Shown here piece after piece: positions 11,450 through 26,400 of a stretch of DNA of 64,000 bases. Both the position numbers and the translations under genes were made by a program. Within the stretch, counting starts at the first letter, position 1, and each line of letters opens with the position of its first letter. The stretch comes from Lineus longissimus (Eukaryota > Nemertea > Pilidiophora > Heteronemertea > Lineidae): contig NC_088309.1 in NCBI RefSeq assembly GCF_910592395.1, positions 18,104,599 to 18,168,598 of the forward strand. Direction: 5' to 3'. The notes beneath the pieces are model-generated. The model saw only the letters and a list, made by a program, of their open reading frames with translations, searched no databases and was not told the origin of the DNA.

Positions 11450-14400
11450 CTACGGAAGCAATGATAGAATAAACATAGGCGTTGCAGGGATTTACAGAGA
11501 GGGCGTCGTTTTCGAAATGAAAGGGTCAAATTTCAACTATCGTAACCCAAAAGTGCGGTCCTAACCCAAAAAGCTTATTTTGTGAACATTTCGACATGCA
11601 ATTATCAAGTGTGCAAGTGTTTCAAGTTCTTACACAAACCCTCCTATCTTCACACTAACCGTTGTAAATACGTGGATCCAATTTTCACTCCTAAACGTTC
11701 TAACATATTTTCTGACGACCACTCTGTGTCAAGTCCACCTCACCAAGCTTCCGCACTGTGTTCCACCAATCTTTCTCGCATATTCAAATTTACTTACATC
11801 CCTGCCAATAAGATCATCCCTGTTATCAACGACCCCCCAGGGGGCGATACCAATCGTCACCACCTTGTTCGAGGACTTGACAGATCTGTCGACAAGAGAC
11901 TCACCAACATGGCGCATCACACCTGAAAGATACAACGACGGAACACATGCACATTAAAATATCATCTCAACCAGAATCTCGCTATTTTTCAGGACCCTGT
12001 TTTTGCCCTGTCCATTGGGAAACCCGACAATTGGTTCCACCAAGATCCTGCAATTGTTTTAGATCCAGTAACAGGTTCCCCTGCATGAGTTTCTCGGGTG
12101 GGGGAACAAGGATAAAAGTAGAAAACTACACGAAAGCATCGCTGAATTATTCATGAAATTGGAGATTTTGTCTTGCCCCTAAATAAAAAAGGATGTGCAC
12201 AATTAGTGATAAGAAGAATTCTGACACGCTAGACTGCAGATGAACAGACAAGCTATTAAGAGTGTTTGGGCCCTGATGAATAATTCAACGTGTAAAGTGA
12301 AAAAGAAACGACAGCATTGCCCTAGTTGAACTTGTCAATTATGGAATGCTAATAATACCTGTCATTTTTTTGACATGGTTCATTTAACATTTCTTAGAAA
12401 TGTGAAAAAGCTTCTTGAAGAGAACGAAGACAAATGAAGTGGCTAATGAAAGCTTTCATTTATAATTACAACCAGCAAACGAAAAGAAAGATGCCAACCA
12501 GGGGTTTGAAATATCAAGAGCGGAGTAGATTGTAAATCTATGGCACATGTAGGCAAGGATGATGTTGGACAGTCACTTGTCAGGGTGTCCCACCCTACCT
12601 TGGCAGCTTACCTGCCTACCTTGGAAGAGCCATCCTACCTTGCTCTAGAATTTTGTAGAGGGTATCTATAGGGCCGACCTATATTAAATTTCTGGCCACC
12701 CAACCTTGTCTTGCACACTGGCAAAACTTCTTGAATATCAAGGGTACCACCAAACCTTGAGAAAACCCTGGAGAAAACCCTGAACATGTAATACAGCAAA
12801 TTCTTTCATTTTGTTACATGACACGAGAATATACATGTATGCTGTTTGATGCAAGTATTTCTTCCATGCCGGCAACCGAAATGCACTTCATCACATCCAA
12901 TGCTTTCAAAAGCATTTTCTTAAGAAAAGGTAAACATATATAAGATGTAATGCTTCCCCTTTTTTTCAAATCTAATCGACTGTACAGTGTCTGATGTGTC
13001 ATATATACATATCACAGCACATAAAGTACGTCTGCTAAGAAGGTCACACCATCCGATCGTAAAGAAGATTACTGTCGCAGCTTTTTAGACCTGCCCACTC
13101 CAGACGTCAGATCATCAAAGGTGCAACAGGGTTCCACGTAATGCAACTGCTTAAAGGGGTTTGCCACACCGTTAATACAATATAACTACTGGTGGTCCAG
13201 GAAAATAGAAATGCAGTTATACACAATGCTGTATTGCAACATCGCATAAAAAAATTTGCTGAAACTTGGTATTTATAGTATTTGTTTATCTGTCTAAACA
13301 ACAGCAATGCTGAAATTACATTCAATACCTAGTTACGCCCTTGGAAATGTTCAAATTCAATTACAAATTTCAAATTTTTAACGAACAGTGTTGGCCTTTA
13401 AGTAATTTGGATTTCACTCCAGCATGTCCAGGGACCTGCTAGACTTACAGGACACTTTCCAATCAAGACAGGTCATCAAATCTCATAAATCTGCTTATCA
13501 AATTGTTGATCTGTTGAAAATAGTTTTGAGCTTCAAAGTATGCACAGAGGTACCACAAGGAATTTGTAAAACTGTTAACTGCCTTTCAACGCCATTTTGC
13601 GATTTCTTTCATGATCTCAAAGAAAAAAAATATTTGAAGTTTTAATTGTTTTATTTGCAGGTCAAATTTGGCAGCATAATACAGTAGCTCTGTTAGAAAT
13701 ACTCATCAATAATTAACAAAATTCTACTGTAAAATTTGAATCTCTCCATCCATAAGGTATCTTGAGAAAAGAATCTGTCATTTCAATTTGGAGCCAACTA
13801 CAAATTTATATTCAGTTTCAAACGTATGAGATTACCTTGAGATGTGTTCACGACAGGCAGTTGGGATGTGTCCCAGGGGCGTGATTTACCAAGGGTTGCA
13901 TCCAAAGTGTAAATTATTGCAATGGTTGGCATGATATATGGTGTGTACTCCTTGACAAGTCAGTTTCCCCAGTGGAACACAGTACTTGCTTACATGCTGA
14001 AGCTGTTGATAAAGGTCCCACGACAGCTTCTAAAGTGCCGAAAAATCACGTTTTTAGGACTGATTAATTCCTAGAAGGGACAACTCGTTGTCAAATGCCC
14101 GAAGTATTATTTTCGTCACTGCGAGTGCAGTAGTTGGGCCTTGAACAAAAGTGGCAAGTCCAGCATACTCGGGTGGAGCTCTCATTTTGCCTAAAACCTC
14201 AGCTGCCAACTGGACTTTGGCTCACAGGTGTCACATGTTTAGTGACATGGGAACAACCCCCTCCCCCCTTTCAGTAGTCCTTGTGATAATGTAATTGTTA
14301 GCTAGTCGCATCTTTAGATACTTCATCACCCATCAGTTCTTATCTACATTTATTCAGCAGCCATAATCAATTTAGAGGACGTACATAAGAATGGAAAATG

Positions 14401-17400
14401 AATTCCTCAGCGATGCAATTACAGACATCAGTGAAATATACAATTTTTATGTGCATATGTGCCCCAACGAGAGAAAACTCATTACAAATAAGAAATTAAT
14501 CAATCAATCTTGGTCACTGAGAGGCATCATCAAAAGCTTTGGATATGAAACCGCATCGGCCATGCCTGCAGAACCCGATAAGACCTACTTGGCATCGTTG
14601 AAATATTAGCGTAGGTAGAATATAAGTGTAGAAATACTGTACAACTGTACTGCCTCAGAGCCAAAAGCTTCTGATAAGAAACCTCATCACATATGCCTGC
14701 TGAATCTAGATAAGACCTACGTGGCATTGTTGAAATGTTAGCTTGCCTACAACTGTACTGCCTCAAAGCGGTACTTCCCCAACCTAATCCAGAAACATCT
14801 CAGCAGAAATCAAAGAGCACACATAAAGCACTTCACTCGGCCATTTCAGGACAGCTGAAAGTATCGAGTTGCATTTGCTGAGCCTTGAACACGTGACTTT
14901 CTGATCACAAGAAGGTGACATGGTGCTTCCCTAATGAGAATAATTGCTGGCACAGGTGATTGATCACCGACTGATTTGGTGGCGCCCTGGTGATCAAAGT
15001 TATAATCGGATAAAATAGGATGCAGGCCTCATTGTCGCAGCACAGTTTTCATTCTAAGTGAAATCAAAAACAACTGATATTTCTGAAATTACTGACGAAA
15101 GTAAACCGTAGTCCCTGAAATAATATCTTTCCTCCAACTGTTGCAAAAAGACTTCATGTAACTGCTAACTGTCTTTTTCTGCAATTGCAGCCAAGCCCCA
15201 TTGCTGTCTTTTCCCCCAGCTGCGACCAAGCTTAATTATTTGCTGGCAATCTTTTCCCCATACTGCGACCAAGCTTCATTGCTGGCAATCTTTTTCCCAA
15301 ACTGCTTCATTGCTGGCAGTCGTTTCCCCAAACTGGCCAAGCTTCATTGCTTGCAATCCTTTACACAAACTGCTGTCAAACTTCGTTGCTGGCAGTTTTA
15401 TCCCCAAACTGCTGCCAAGCTTCATTGTGGCAGTCTTTTTCCCAAACTGGGGCCAAGCTTTGTGGGCTCGTGCTGTGTGATGTGGTTTATGTCATTTAGC
15501 AGTTTGTGTTGTCATTACCATGTTTGGATGGGCCTCAAAAACTTACATGTCTTACTGTGTCATCTTCAGAGATTCATCAAAAGTCTACAGCCCAATTTTT
15601 AAGGCACCTGATAAATTGATCAAAACCCATCACTGCTACCCAAAGCATCTGCAGCCTTGAGATGATGGATCCGCTTGATAGCTCCAATCATAGCTCCATT
15701 ATCATGTTTAATAGACCGGTCCTCAACACACATGGAAGAAAAACCTCCCGATTAAATGAGATTTGACGCACACCAACATCCACGATAAAAAAACATGTGA
15801 TAATAAGAAGCACATCCAAAAAGAGAAAACTTTTGTCCAAAATTTTCCAAGCCATTTCATCCTCAATTGATAAATTGTAATGGATGAACAGCACATTCTG
15901 CTGTTATCAGCAACTGGTGGTTTGAAAGAGTTTGTACTCCAAACTGTATAGAAGCAGCAACAATGTCAGCGCACATATAAATGTACTTTTAGAGTCAAGC
16001 ACATAATATCTTTGCGAATTCTGAAATACCTTCCAAGGAGCTCAACCCTCTCCTCTGCTTCTCTTTCGCCGAGAAAGGCACAACATTTTCTGCTTGTCTG
16101 AATCTAATATCTCCAAAAAGGTTGAAATAATTCGATATTGATGAATTTGGTGAATATTTCATTTCTGGGGGAAGAGTTTGTCAACAACTATTGGCTCCAA
16201 AAATCTACAATCCTACTTGGCTGTACATCGTGCTTGGCTTGGGACTGGGAATATTAATGACTTCGTATAAAATTAGTCAAGCATTCCCTCACATTTTATA
16301 AACAAGAGAAAATGCACCAAGCACCAATAGCTGCACCATTCTAAGGGTGAAGTGGTCAGTAGACAACGTCAAAATTCAAAATTGGGAAGTTGACTGATAT
16401 TAACAGAAATTTGCCCGAAGCCCATGGGGTAAATAAAATAAAGTTTGTCACATATTATGTTGTCTGCCAAGGTAATAAATTCCTACGTTACACATGCATT
16501 TCAAACTAATTCAACATTTTAAAATTTGATGAAGAAACATAGTCTGATATGAGCAAAGATACTTAAATCACTTTTAAAAGCAAAATTCTACAAGTTTATT
16601 TGATTTGTTGTCCTCGGGAAATATGAGTTGGAAGTTGACTGATATTAACAGAAATTTCCCGAAGCCCATGGGGTAAATAAAACATAATGTTTGTCACATA
16701 TTATGTTGTCTGCTGAGGGTAATAAATTCCTATGTTACACATGCATTTCAAACTAATTCAACATTTTAAAATTTGATGAAGAAACATAGTCTGGTATGAG
16801 CGAAGATACTTAAATCACTTTGAAATGGGAAATTCTACAAGTTTATTTGATTTGTTGTCCTCGGGAAAATGAGATAGAGTTACATTACGTTTGTGACAGT
16901 GACAAATGTAGGACAATATTCATCCGGAGATTGTTGCAGAACTTTTTTTATTTGTAACGATCTCATCAAGTGTATATCACGGATAGCATGTGCATTGAGC
17001 ATTAAAAGGGGCCAGTGCTGAGAGAGTTACAGTTATTAGCTGTCCACTGTCACGAGCAACAGTAGATAATGTCGACAGTGACTGGTCCTCTGATAGACGA
17101 TGACCTGCTGAGGTCACCAAAGTGCATCCAATGAAAGTGGCACATGTCCCTTCGAGGCAAGCAATGATAGAGATACCCAATTGCTGGAGCCTAGAGCTGC
17201 AATTATTCATAGCTTCACCTTGTCTCAAAGCATCAATAGGTTATGTCAACAGTGTGGTCAACAGTGTGAATTCCCTTCTGCCTTAGCCAAGAGCTGCACT
17301 GATTAGCTGTCCATTTTCTCGTGCAACAATAGATTATGTCAACAGTGACTGGTCGATTATGTCAACAGTGACTGGTCCTATGATAAACGATAACCTGCCA

Positions 17401-20400
17401 AGGTCATCAAAGTGCATCCAAACAAAATGGCAAATGTCTCTTTGAGGCAAGCAATGATAGAATTCCCAATCGCTGGAGCCTAGAGCTGAGGAAAACATTC
17501 AACCTGGGCCTCTTTACAGGTAATCAATGATAGAATTCCTTTACACCTGAGCCGAGCGAGCTGAAGCGATAAGCTATCAATTGTCTCAAGGCCATGGGAG
17601 ATGTCAACAGTGTTCAATACTCCGATGGTTGGCAGTGACCTGCTGATGCCATCTAAGTGCATCCAGCAAAAGTTGCAAATGTCCAACCTATGTCACAGGC
17701 ATATGAGGATCAAAAGCCAGCCCTACAGTGTAGTTTAGTAGGACTGCAGTTTTGATCTTCCTGTGCCTGTGCCTGTGCCTACATGTATGTCTGTGTTCAG
17801 GTAAGCAATGATACATGTAGAATTCCCCAACATCTCTGAGCCAAGCATCTTGACCCACCAAAGGTAAACATTTCTATCATTCCATCATGCTCATTCCATC
17901 ATGCCAAAAAAAATCTGCTCATTCTGAAGAACACATCAGAATTGTGCACTATTTTACCCTCGAAGCATCAAGATGTAGCCGACAGTGATCAACTATATTG
18001 CCGTGCCTCATCTCGTGGCCATGATGGATTGTGTCAATATAGCAAGGATTCTCAATTGGAAAGGAACACTTTGTGAGTAGAAATATCAACTTGTGATTAA
18101 CCAGATGAATGATTTGGCCAAAGGCACCGACTGATTGCTCTCATAACATGTACGCACTATGAAAAAGAATTATTTCAATCATGGCAGTTAGAGGGAAAAG
18201 CAGGGATGCCAATGACCCCAGGCAAAAAGGTCTTAAATTCTTTTCTAGTAAAAATCTTGTCTCACCTGCACGAAAATGCCTCTAAAATGCTTATTTTGTC
18301 CAATTTTTAAAAATCCACAGAGCCACAGAAAGTTGAGACAGAGATCTTTCTACTCCAGCTATCAAATTGAGCATTTAGAAAGAAGAAAAAGTTTAAAATC
18401 TGCCCAAAAATCAGAAATTTAACATCTCTGGTTAAGAAAGGGAAGACTGGCCGCATAAGCTTTGGTCAGCAACCACACCAGAAGAAGGAACACTCTGGAA
18501 AAAAATAGTTCATATCGCTTGTCAACGCCAAATGGCAAAATATCGAGGAGAAGGAGACTCCAGAAGCAAACCCAGTCACCAAATTAGGAACGGCCCAGCC
18601 AATTTGATGTGGCATCAAAATCAGTTCCCTACGCACAAACATGGATCGAGATGCACCACTTCACAAAGTTCCAAAGTTCAGAAGAAGAGGGGTAAGAAAG
18701 AACAGCAATATTTCATAGAAAGGAGGTAGTCAATCTTCTTAGAAAGCTTGTGCTTTCACCAAAACACATTTTTACTTTGGTGGATGCATCAATCTGGCCT
18801 TATCAAGCTTGTCTAGACAATGTCTGTGTGTGAAGAGTTTCAACGTCTGGTCAAGCCTTTGAATTTGTAGTGAACATGTTTTTGCATTTTAGGGATCACC
18901 CAGAGGACCACCAAGAACGCTTCCAGGATCAGAACGCAATGTGTTCATTCTCATTTGATCTCTTGAAGCAACGCTACCAGATTGACGATATAAATGATAG
19001 CTGTTCCGATTTACAGGATTATAGCAGAAATGTTAATCTGAAGCCAAAACAAGCAGATGTCCTTGGGATATAAACCTTAACATAAAACCCCCATTGGATT
19101 TCGAGTCCAAATTTAATGCGACACAAGTCGGCTCTCGAGTATAACATCCGGAACAAATTGGCCAGCATCCATAGACAATACATGACAATGTTCGCTTGAA
19201 AGGCAAATGTAATAAACTTGGTATAATCCAATGAAACAAGGTTAATCATTTTGTTCAACTCGAACAGACATTCATAGGGACGACATTGGTGACCAAGGCC
19301 CCATTGCTCAATTAGCATTAGCGGTTAAGTTGGTGATTAGTAGTCCTGGAGCCAAGGGGTGTTTGCATGCATAAAAGGGCCCCACAATCACTCACCTGAT
19401 TTTGATAAAGGACCACCTGGGACACCCATTGAGCGAGGGTGGACATTCTGAAACCCGGCAGTAAACCTGCTATTCATGGTTTTGTTGCGATTCCTCGTGC
19501 GCATAACCGCCGCCAAAATTAGGGGTAGGGGAAATTCAAATTGACCTAACGTCGTAAGGAAACAACCTAAGGTTACATATGACCACTCAAAATGGAGCTT
19601 ATAGTATCAGCTATATGATGAATGCAGAAGAAAAATGATTGGTTGAAGTTCAAGGTCACCAGAGTTCAAACTATGACGTAATTCGACCCTTGCTTAAAAT
19701 CTGGACCCTCAAATATTAAAACAAGCCCAGAAATAATGTGAATGAATGAATTATTCATTTATTGACCAATTCCAGTAGAGTACAATATAGGTAAGTTTTT
19801 AAAACCAATAGGGAGCAATAATCTTTACGAACACTGCAATTGTAAATGAAATTTACTGAAGGAGATAATGCTTAGTTGAGATAAAGCTGGAGTTTTTCTC
19901 CAGGTACCTCTGAATGGACCCGAAGACACATAGGCTGAACTTATGCAGCTGTCTGAGAGGCATTTCAGAGATTAGATTGTGACGATACAAATACCAATTT
20001 ATACTGATTTTAGTCTCTGAAACATTTGAAACTTGGTGATCAGCAGAAATAAAGGACCAGGGTTCTCCACAGGGTTTTCTCAAGGTAGGGTGCTACCCTT
20101 GATATTCAAGATGTTTTTCCAATGTGCAACACAAGGTTGGGTAGCCAACAATTTAGGGTAGGGTGGCCAAATAGAAACCCTTTACAAAATTCTAGAGCAA
20201 GGTAGGGTGGTAAGCTGCCATGGTAGGGTGAGCCGCGATGACAAATGGCCTTGTGGAGATCTACATTTCACAAATCCATAAATCGACTTTGTACTTGTAA
20301 ACTTATGAAGACTTCATGAATATATCAAACTCAGGCACTTTTCTGTCACGTTCTCCACCTTCTTTAAACTGACAAACACGTATGATGTGTTCGCTAGCCA

Positions 20401-23400
20401 TGCCAATCTGCGATTTAGCTAATTTGAACGTTTTCACATTCATTGCTCCCATCTAAGGACACATCATTTCCTGTGTGTGCATACCAAGTCGGCTCTTTAT
20501 TCAACAAGGCGCCATTTATTGTAAGCTCACGAGCTGGTCAGAATTTACAAATCACAGGATTTCCTGTTTACGATAAAACAAGCGGAGACTACAAATCAAG
20601 TGGGTACCATGAAGTGAACATGTCGTCGATGATTTCACGAAGTGGCCAATCAGCTATTTTTGTGAAATTGAGATAAAAGCGCCATCTGAGCAGTACTAGC
20701 CATGTCTATTTACACACTAATTATCATGGTGATATTAAAAGCCATGTCAATTCTATAACGCTTTACCCTCTATTCATGCATTTCGTGCCACTATACTCTT
20801 TCACATGTAATGCACAGAGCCATTTAAACTAGTCGGAATCTTTAAATGGAGTTTTCTCAAAATGAAAAATTTGCTGATTGGTCACTTCGTGAAATCATCG
20901 ACGATGTACCTGATGTACATTGGCAACAATGTTACAAGGCCAAAACGCACAACTTTTTTAGTTCAAACACTTAAGCCCGAGACGCAACATCAATTTGTTA
21001 CAGCTCTTTTGGTGTCCTGGCGTAACCTTGTCCTCATGAGGACAGATACAGTCCAGACAAGGTCAAGTTTAGGGTAAGTCTTTGATATAAGGCTGGATTC
21101 ACTCAGTGAGGTTGTTAGCCTTGACTCAGAGAGGTTGCTGTTGACACATCCGGGAGATCTATAGTCGAAAAGTAATCGCTGCATGACTTATGACTGATAC
21201 CTTCCAAAAGTAATCGCTGCATGTCTTATGACTGATACCTTCCAAAAGTAATCGCTGCATGTCTTATGACTGATACCTTCCAAAAGTAATCGCTGCATGA
21301 CTTATGACTGATACCTTCTAAAAGTAATCGCTGCATGACTTATGACTGATACCTTCCAAAAGTAATCGCTGCATGTCTTATGACTGATACCTTCCAAAAG
21401 TAATCGCTGCATGACTTATGACTGATACCTTCTAAAAGTAATCGCTGCATGACTTATGACTGATACCTTCTAAAAGTAATCGCTGCATGACTTATGACTG
21501 ATACCTTCTAAAAGTAATCGCTGCATGACTTATGACTGATACCTTCCAAAAGTAATTCCTGCACAATTTATGACTGAAACCTTGCCAACTAAAGTAGGAC
21601 TCGTCATAGCCATAATTTCAAATCAATCTGCTTACAAGCAAATAGTAGATGCAGATATTGATACAAAGTTTTTAATTTTCCATTATTCGGAGGCTTCAAC
21701 ACCATGAGAGTACCTCGTGAGCTATTATCGAGTTTACTGTTTCTATTAATCTATTTTCTATAGCACTGTTCTATCAATGATTAACAGGGCCACGGGTAGG
21801 TGATAACTCATGAAGTCACCGCCGTTTGATTAATGAATAACATTTATTGCAACCAGTAGGTGATAACTATAGAAGTCAACCGACAGCATCAACCGCCCAC
21901 AAATAATTCTTGGTATGGCTGCACTAAAGTACCGTAGAACCTATCTTAGCGGACACCTCTCTACTAAGGACACTAGTTTTGGTCCCAAATTGGTCGTTCC
22001 CATTCAATTTGACCTCTCTGAGGCACCTATTCCATAGAGGTATACGGTATACTACACTATACGCGAACAATGGCTTCACAAAGGGTGCATGACCATGAAA
22101 CTATTGTTCGCGTATAGTATAGTATAGGGTATAGCTCTATGGAATAGGTGCCTAATAAGGACACCTCTCTATTAAGGATAGCTATTCTAAGTCCTGAGGG
22201 TGTCTATTAGAGAGGTTCTTCTGTATTGTACAATAATTCTTGAAGAGAAACCTACAAAGAGGTTGGCCGACCAGAATCCATGTCGGTCAAGTAACTGTTG
22301 GAGTTGAAGCCATTACGCATTGTTATGGCAAACATTAGTCTGAGTAGGAAACCAATGAATAGGAAGCTGCAAATCTGCACCATTGTTGCCTCAACATTGT
22401 CACAAACATTCACCCTTTAATTTTGGTGTACCCCGATTTCGCCTACACCCATTTCGCCTATTCACCATTTCGCCTATTACCCATTTTGCCTATTCATCAT
22501 TTCGTCTATTCACCATTTTGCCTATTCATCATTTCGCCTATTCATCATTTCGCCTACACCCATTTCGCCCTGTTCTTTGTATAAAAATCGAGATCTGTCG
22601 GGAACTAAGCTATAATTCCACCCTCGGCTGGCGCCTCGGTTTACATTTGAGGTCCACCCTCCCAATCTCGATACAAAGACCCTCCAGTGCATTTCTTGCT
22701 CAATTTTTGTCAGGTTCAGAAAGGTAGAATGGGCAATGATAAGAACTTTTCACAGCTTTAGCATCATTTGAACATAAGGACATGGGAATGCTGATTTTGG
22801 GATAGACAGGATCAGACTCATTCAGGGCGCTCTGGAAAGGTCTCTCAAACCAACTTGCAAAAAGATTCCACCTCATTTGACGGCTGCACAGGCTAACCAA
22901 TTTAAGAAAGAAAATGAAGGTGTATGTTTATGATCTATATTTATTAAATCCAAAAACACATGAAAAATGTCAATGACAGCATACATCTGTACAAGTAGAA
23001 ATCTCGATTGTAGGCGAAATGGTGAATAGGCGAAAATGGGTGTAGGCGAAATGGTGAATTGGTGAATTGGCGAAATGGGTGTAGGCGAAATGGGTAATAG
23101 GCAAAATGGGTGTAGGCAAAATGGTGATTAGGCAAAATGGGCACATTTGTAGGCGAAATGGGGATGAACCTTAATTTCAGCCTTTACAAGGCTGCAGCGG
23201 TGTGATTCAAAGACAATCCCTTCATTTACATTTCAACAGAAATTGGCGCAAATTATACAATTGCTTTTCTCTGTTAAGTTAAAAATCTGCCAGGCTGCAA
23301 GATGAAAAGAACCTGATGAATAGCATGACAAAAAATATATAACTTTCAATTCAAGGAAATTTTTTATCAATTCCTATTTCCAAGTCAATGCGCTCTAACG

Positions 23401-26400
23401 CTTGAAAGCAATTTTCTCTCTCTCACTCTCTCTCTTGATAGACATCAGGATATTATTGAGGCAAGGTTATTATTCTGTTCTTTGTGGTTGGGCTAAACTC
23501 GCCAGTGGCAAGCATGAAGGCATAATGTAATAATCAATGGCAAGAGGTGATTGCACAGTTCATATTGGGTACTACCAGTGAAGCATTTAAAAAGGCCTCT
23601 GCCGATTGTTAAATAATATTTGCAATTTGAAATAGGATTTCAAATTTCAAATTGTGTTAATACGTACTGGAAATAAATTTCAGCCATGCTGTTGGGTTAA
23701 CAGATCCTAGTATACAAGTACATGTACTATAAGTACCGAGTTTCAGCAAATTTGTATGCATGATAAATGCATTAGGGCATTGTACATAGTTGCATTTCTA
23801 TTTTCCTGGACGACCAGTAATTACGAACAGCGAGCCCCTCTTAACATTCAGCTCTGAGGAGAATGAAGAAGTACTTGGTACTTGGTATCCCAATAAACAG
23901 GCACCATGTGAGGACTTCAGAATCTACTCAAAATATTGGGTTGAGGGAACTTGCCAGCCTTATTAAGCAACAACAAAGAAGGTACTAATATGCAAAGCTT
24001 ATTTTTTTAGATGAAAGGAGCCTGTGTTTAGGTGATCATGACGTTCTTTGTGGGTGAGCTAACTCATCATTGGCAATCATGGAGCCATTGATGTGATAAT
24101 GATGAAGGGGTAATTGCATAGTTCAGATAGGATGCTGTCCAAAGTAGGCATTGATAAGGTAGAATACTGTCCTAAGCATGAATTGTTCAAGAGGATACTG
24201 TCCTACATGTAAGTATGCATAGTTTAGATAGGATACTGTCCTAATTATGTGTAGTTCAGGTCAGATACCACAGTTAAAAGTAGTGTTAGAAGCCAAGGTT
24301 TTTCATAACTGACACAAAAAGAATTCAATGCACAGAAAGATACTTAAGTTTCCTATTTTCTTTGGTACTTTTCCGTGAATCTTAAGAGAATTATAACCAC
24401 TCTTTTAGAAGACACCCCTTTCCCTCATTAGCTCAGGATGGCAGAGTGACCAGTGCCGCTGATAGTTCAAGATGGATTTTTCATGAGTTATTGAACCTTA
24501 ATTGTATATCATCTCTTGTTTTTTCTACGTTTTTATTAATCTCAAACTTTTTAAACACTAACAAGTGAAAGTGAAAGACTTATTTTTCTACAAGAGCCAT
24601 CAGACATATCCGAGCAGATTCTGATCACACGTCATGTTGCTGTCTTTGCTGTCGATTCAGCACCTTCCGGTCAATGGCATCGAGTCACCAAGAGAAGACC
24701 AGAAGCACCGCAACATAGATAAAACAACGAGTGCACTTGCCAACCCTACCAAATTAGGTGAAACGAACCTTGGGTAATTAGTATAGGAAGGTAGGCTTAA
24801 TGGCCCCCATGACTATCCTGCTCACATCAAAGAACTTGTTCCTTTTTTGTGACGATGCAATCAACAAATGGAAATGATCTGGAGGAGTGGCAGCAATGGA
24901 AGATTTCTAGCTAAACGGCTCTCGGCGACTGATGGTTTGTATGATTGCACTGAAATCTTGTAGTATGCCATCTAACATTATGCCCATCTGCAGTGATCTC
25001 AGTCAATTTGGATCAGAGATGAAACATCTAAAACTGCAAAATTTCTGCAACCAAATGAATGCCCATATGCAGGCGGGGTGTACCGGTACATATTTCTGGC
25101 CTGACCATTAGACCATTATACCGTAGCTATTTCCCTGATTTGCTGAACAGGGTTAGATAGTTTGTAAATGAGGGACAGCTGTGGACTTGTGTCTCTGACT
25201 CTACAGTTGGGGTGAGACTCTCGGAAGGTTTGTCTGTCTAACTTGCCTTACTCCATCCAGTTGTTTGATACGCAACAAGTAAGGTCCGATCTACCAGGAC
25301 GTGTTGTCCATGATGTTAAGACCAAGAGGAGCTATGGTGCGCAATCTATGGATCCAGTTAAGACTCTTTTTGGAGTCGGAGGTCTCTTGTTGTGTCAAGA
25401 CCTGGAGGGCCGTGTATGAATTCGATCACTGTGATTGTGACATCGTCTTGGCCCTTGTGGCTAGCTAGGTTGAAGTGGTCACCAATGGTGTCCTCTCTCT
25501 TGGCACTCGTAATGTTATAGAAGTGACCTTGGAAACGTTCCATGACGAAGCGTTTTGTCTGTCCAATGTATTGTTTGTTACATGTGTTACATTGTATGCA
25601 ATAAATGAGATTGTTGCTCCTACAACAGACTTGTTTCTTTGTGTGATATGTACGTCCTGTGACGTGACTGGTAAGTGTCCCTGATATTCAGTCGTGGACA
25701 GTATCTGCACTTGCCTGAAGAAAGGCATTTGAGTCCTGAGGGTTTTGGTACCACATAACTAGGTTGGTCTTGTTGGAGTCAGTCACAACAGTAATATCCA
25801 GCAAAGGCGTCGGTAGCTCAGTTCACAGTTGCATTTCTTCAATCATTACTCCATCAAGTTGTGTACTGGTTAGAAATGCTCAGGTTGTAGGGCTGATTGA
25901 GCAGCTCATCTCAGTTCTACTGAAAGATTTCAGGATAGACAGCAGTTAGATAGTGAAGTCGGTTGATAATCTCTACCATAGCTGATAGCAACTAAAAACT
26001 TCAACTTTAACCTTTTTAACTATCTTGCTCATCAGTCACATTATAACTCTCAATATGATGCACATATTTTGAAGTGACGAAAAAGCTGAACCACAAGGCA
26101 CATCGAGAGAAAATTAAAGTATCAAATATCTTTGCGATTTTTTAGCTTGGGGATACCTCACTGGCAATCTAATCCTCCACTGGCATAATGAAGTCTCACA
26201 TGATAGTCTACCAAACATGAGGTGTTCTATTAATTAAGCCAAATTGACATTTACACTTTTTAATCCTAAGTTTGCAATGATTAACCACCATTTGTTTGAG
26301 GGGAGACTTTAAAAGATTCGCTCAGTGTGGTGAAGGCAATTTCATGGCTGGGAGCATTTACACTTTGATGCTGTGTATAAGGTGTAAAGACAAGGAAATT

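Noticed and set aside
11200-11529. 109-residue minus-strand frame overlapping TRPM exon 6
   Set aside because: It is in a different frame from the conserved TRPM reading and crosses both splice sites.
22383-22727. 114-residue frame of HHFAY/HPFRL repeats
   Set aside because: A translation of the 15-bp minisatellite; the same peptide appears on the other strand at 22944-23144.
25801-25885. GGTAGCTCAGTT, resembling a tRNA A box
   Set aside because: No B box at the right distance and no cloverleaf; it lies in decayed retroelement sequence.
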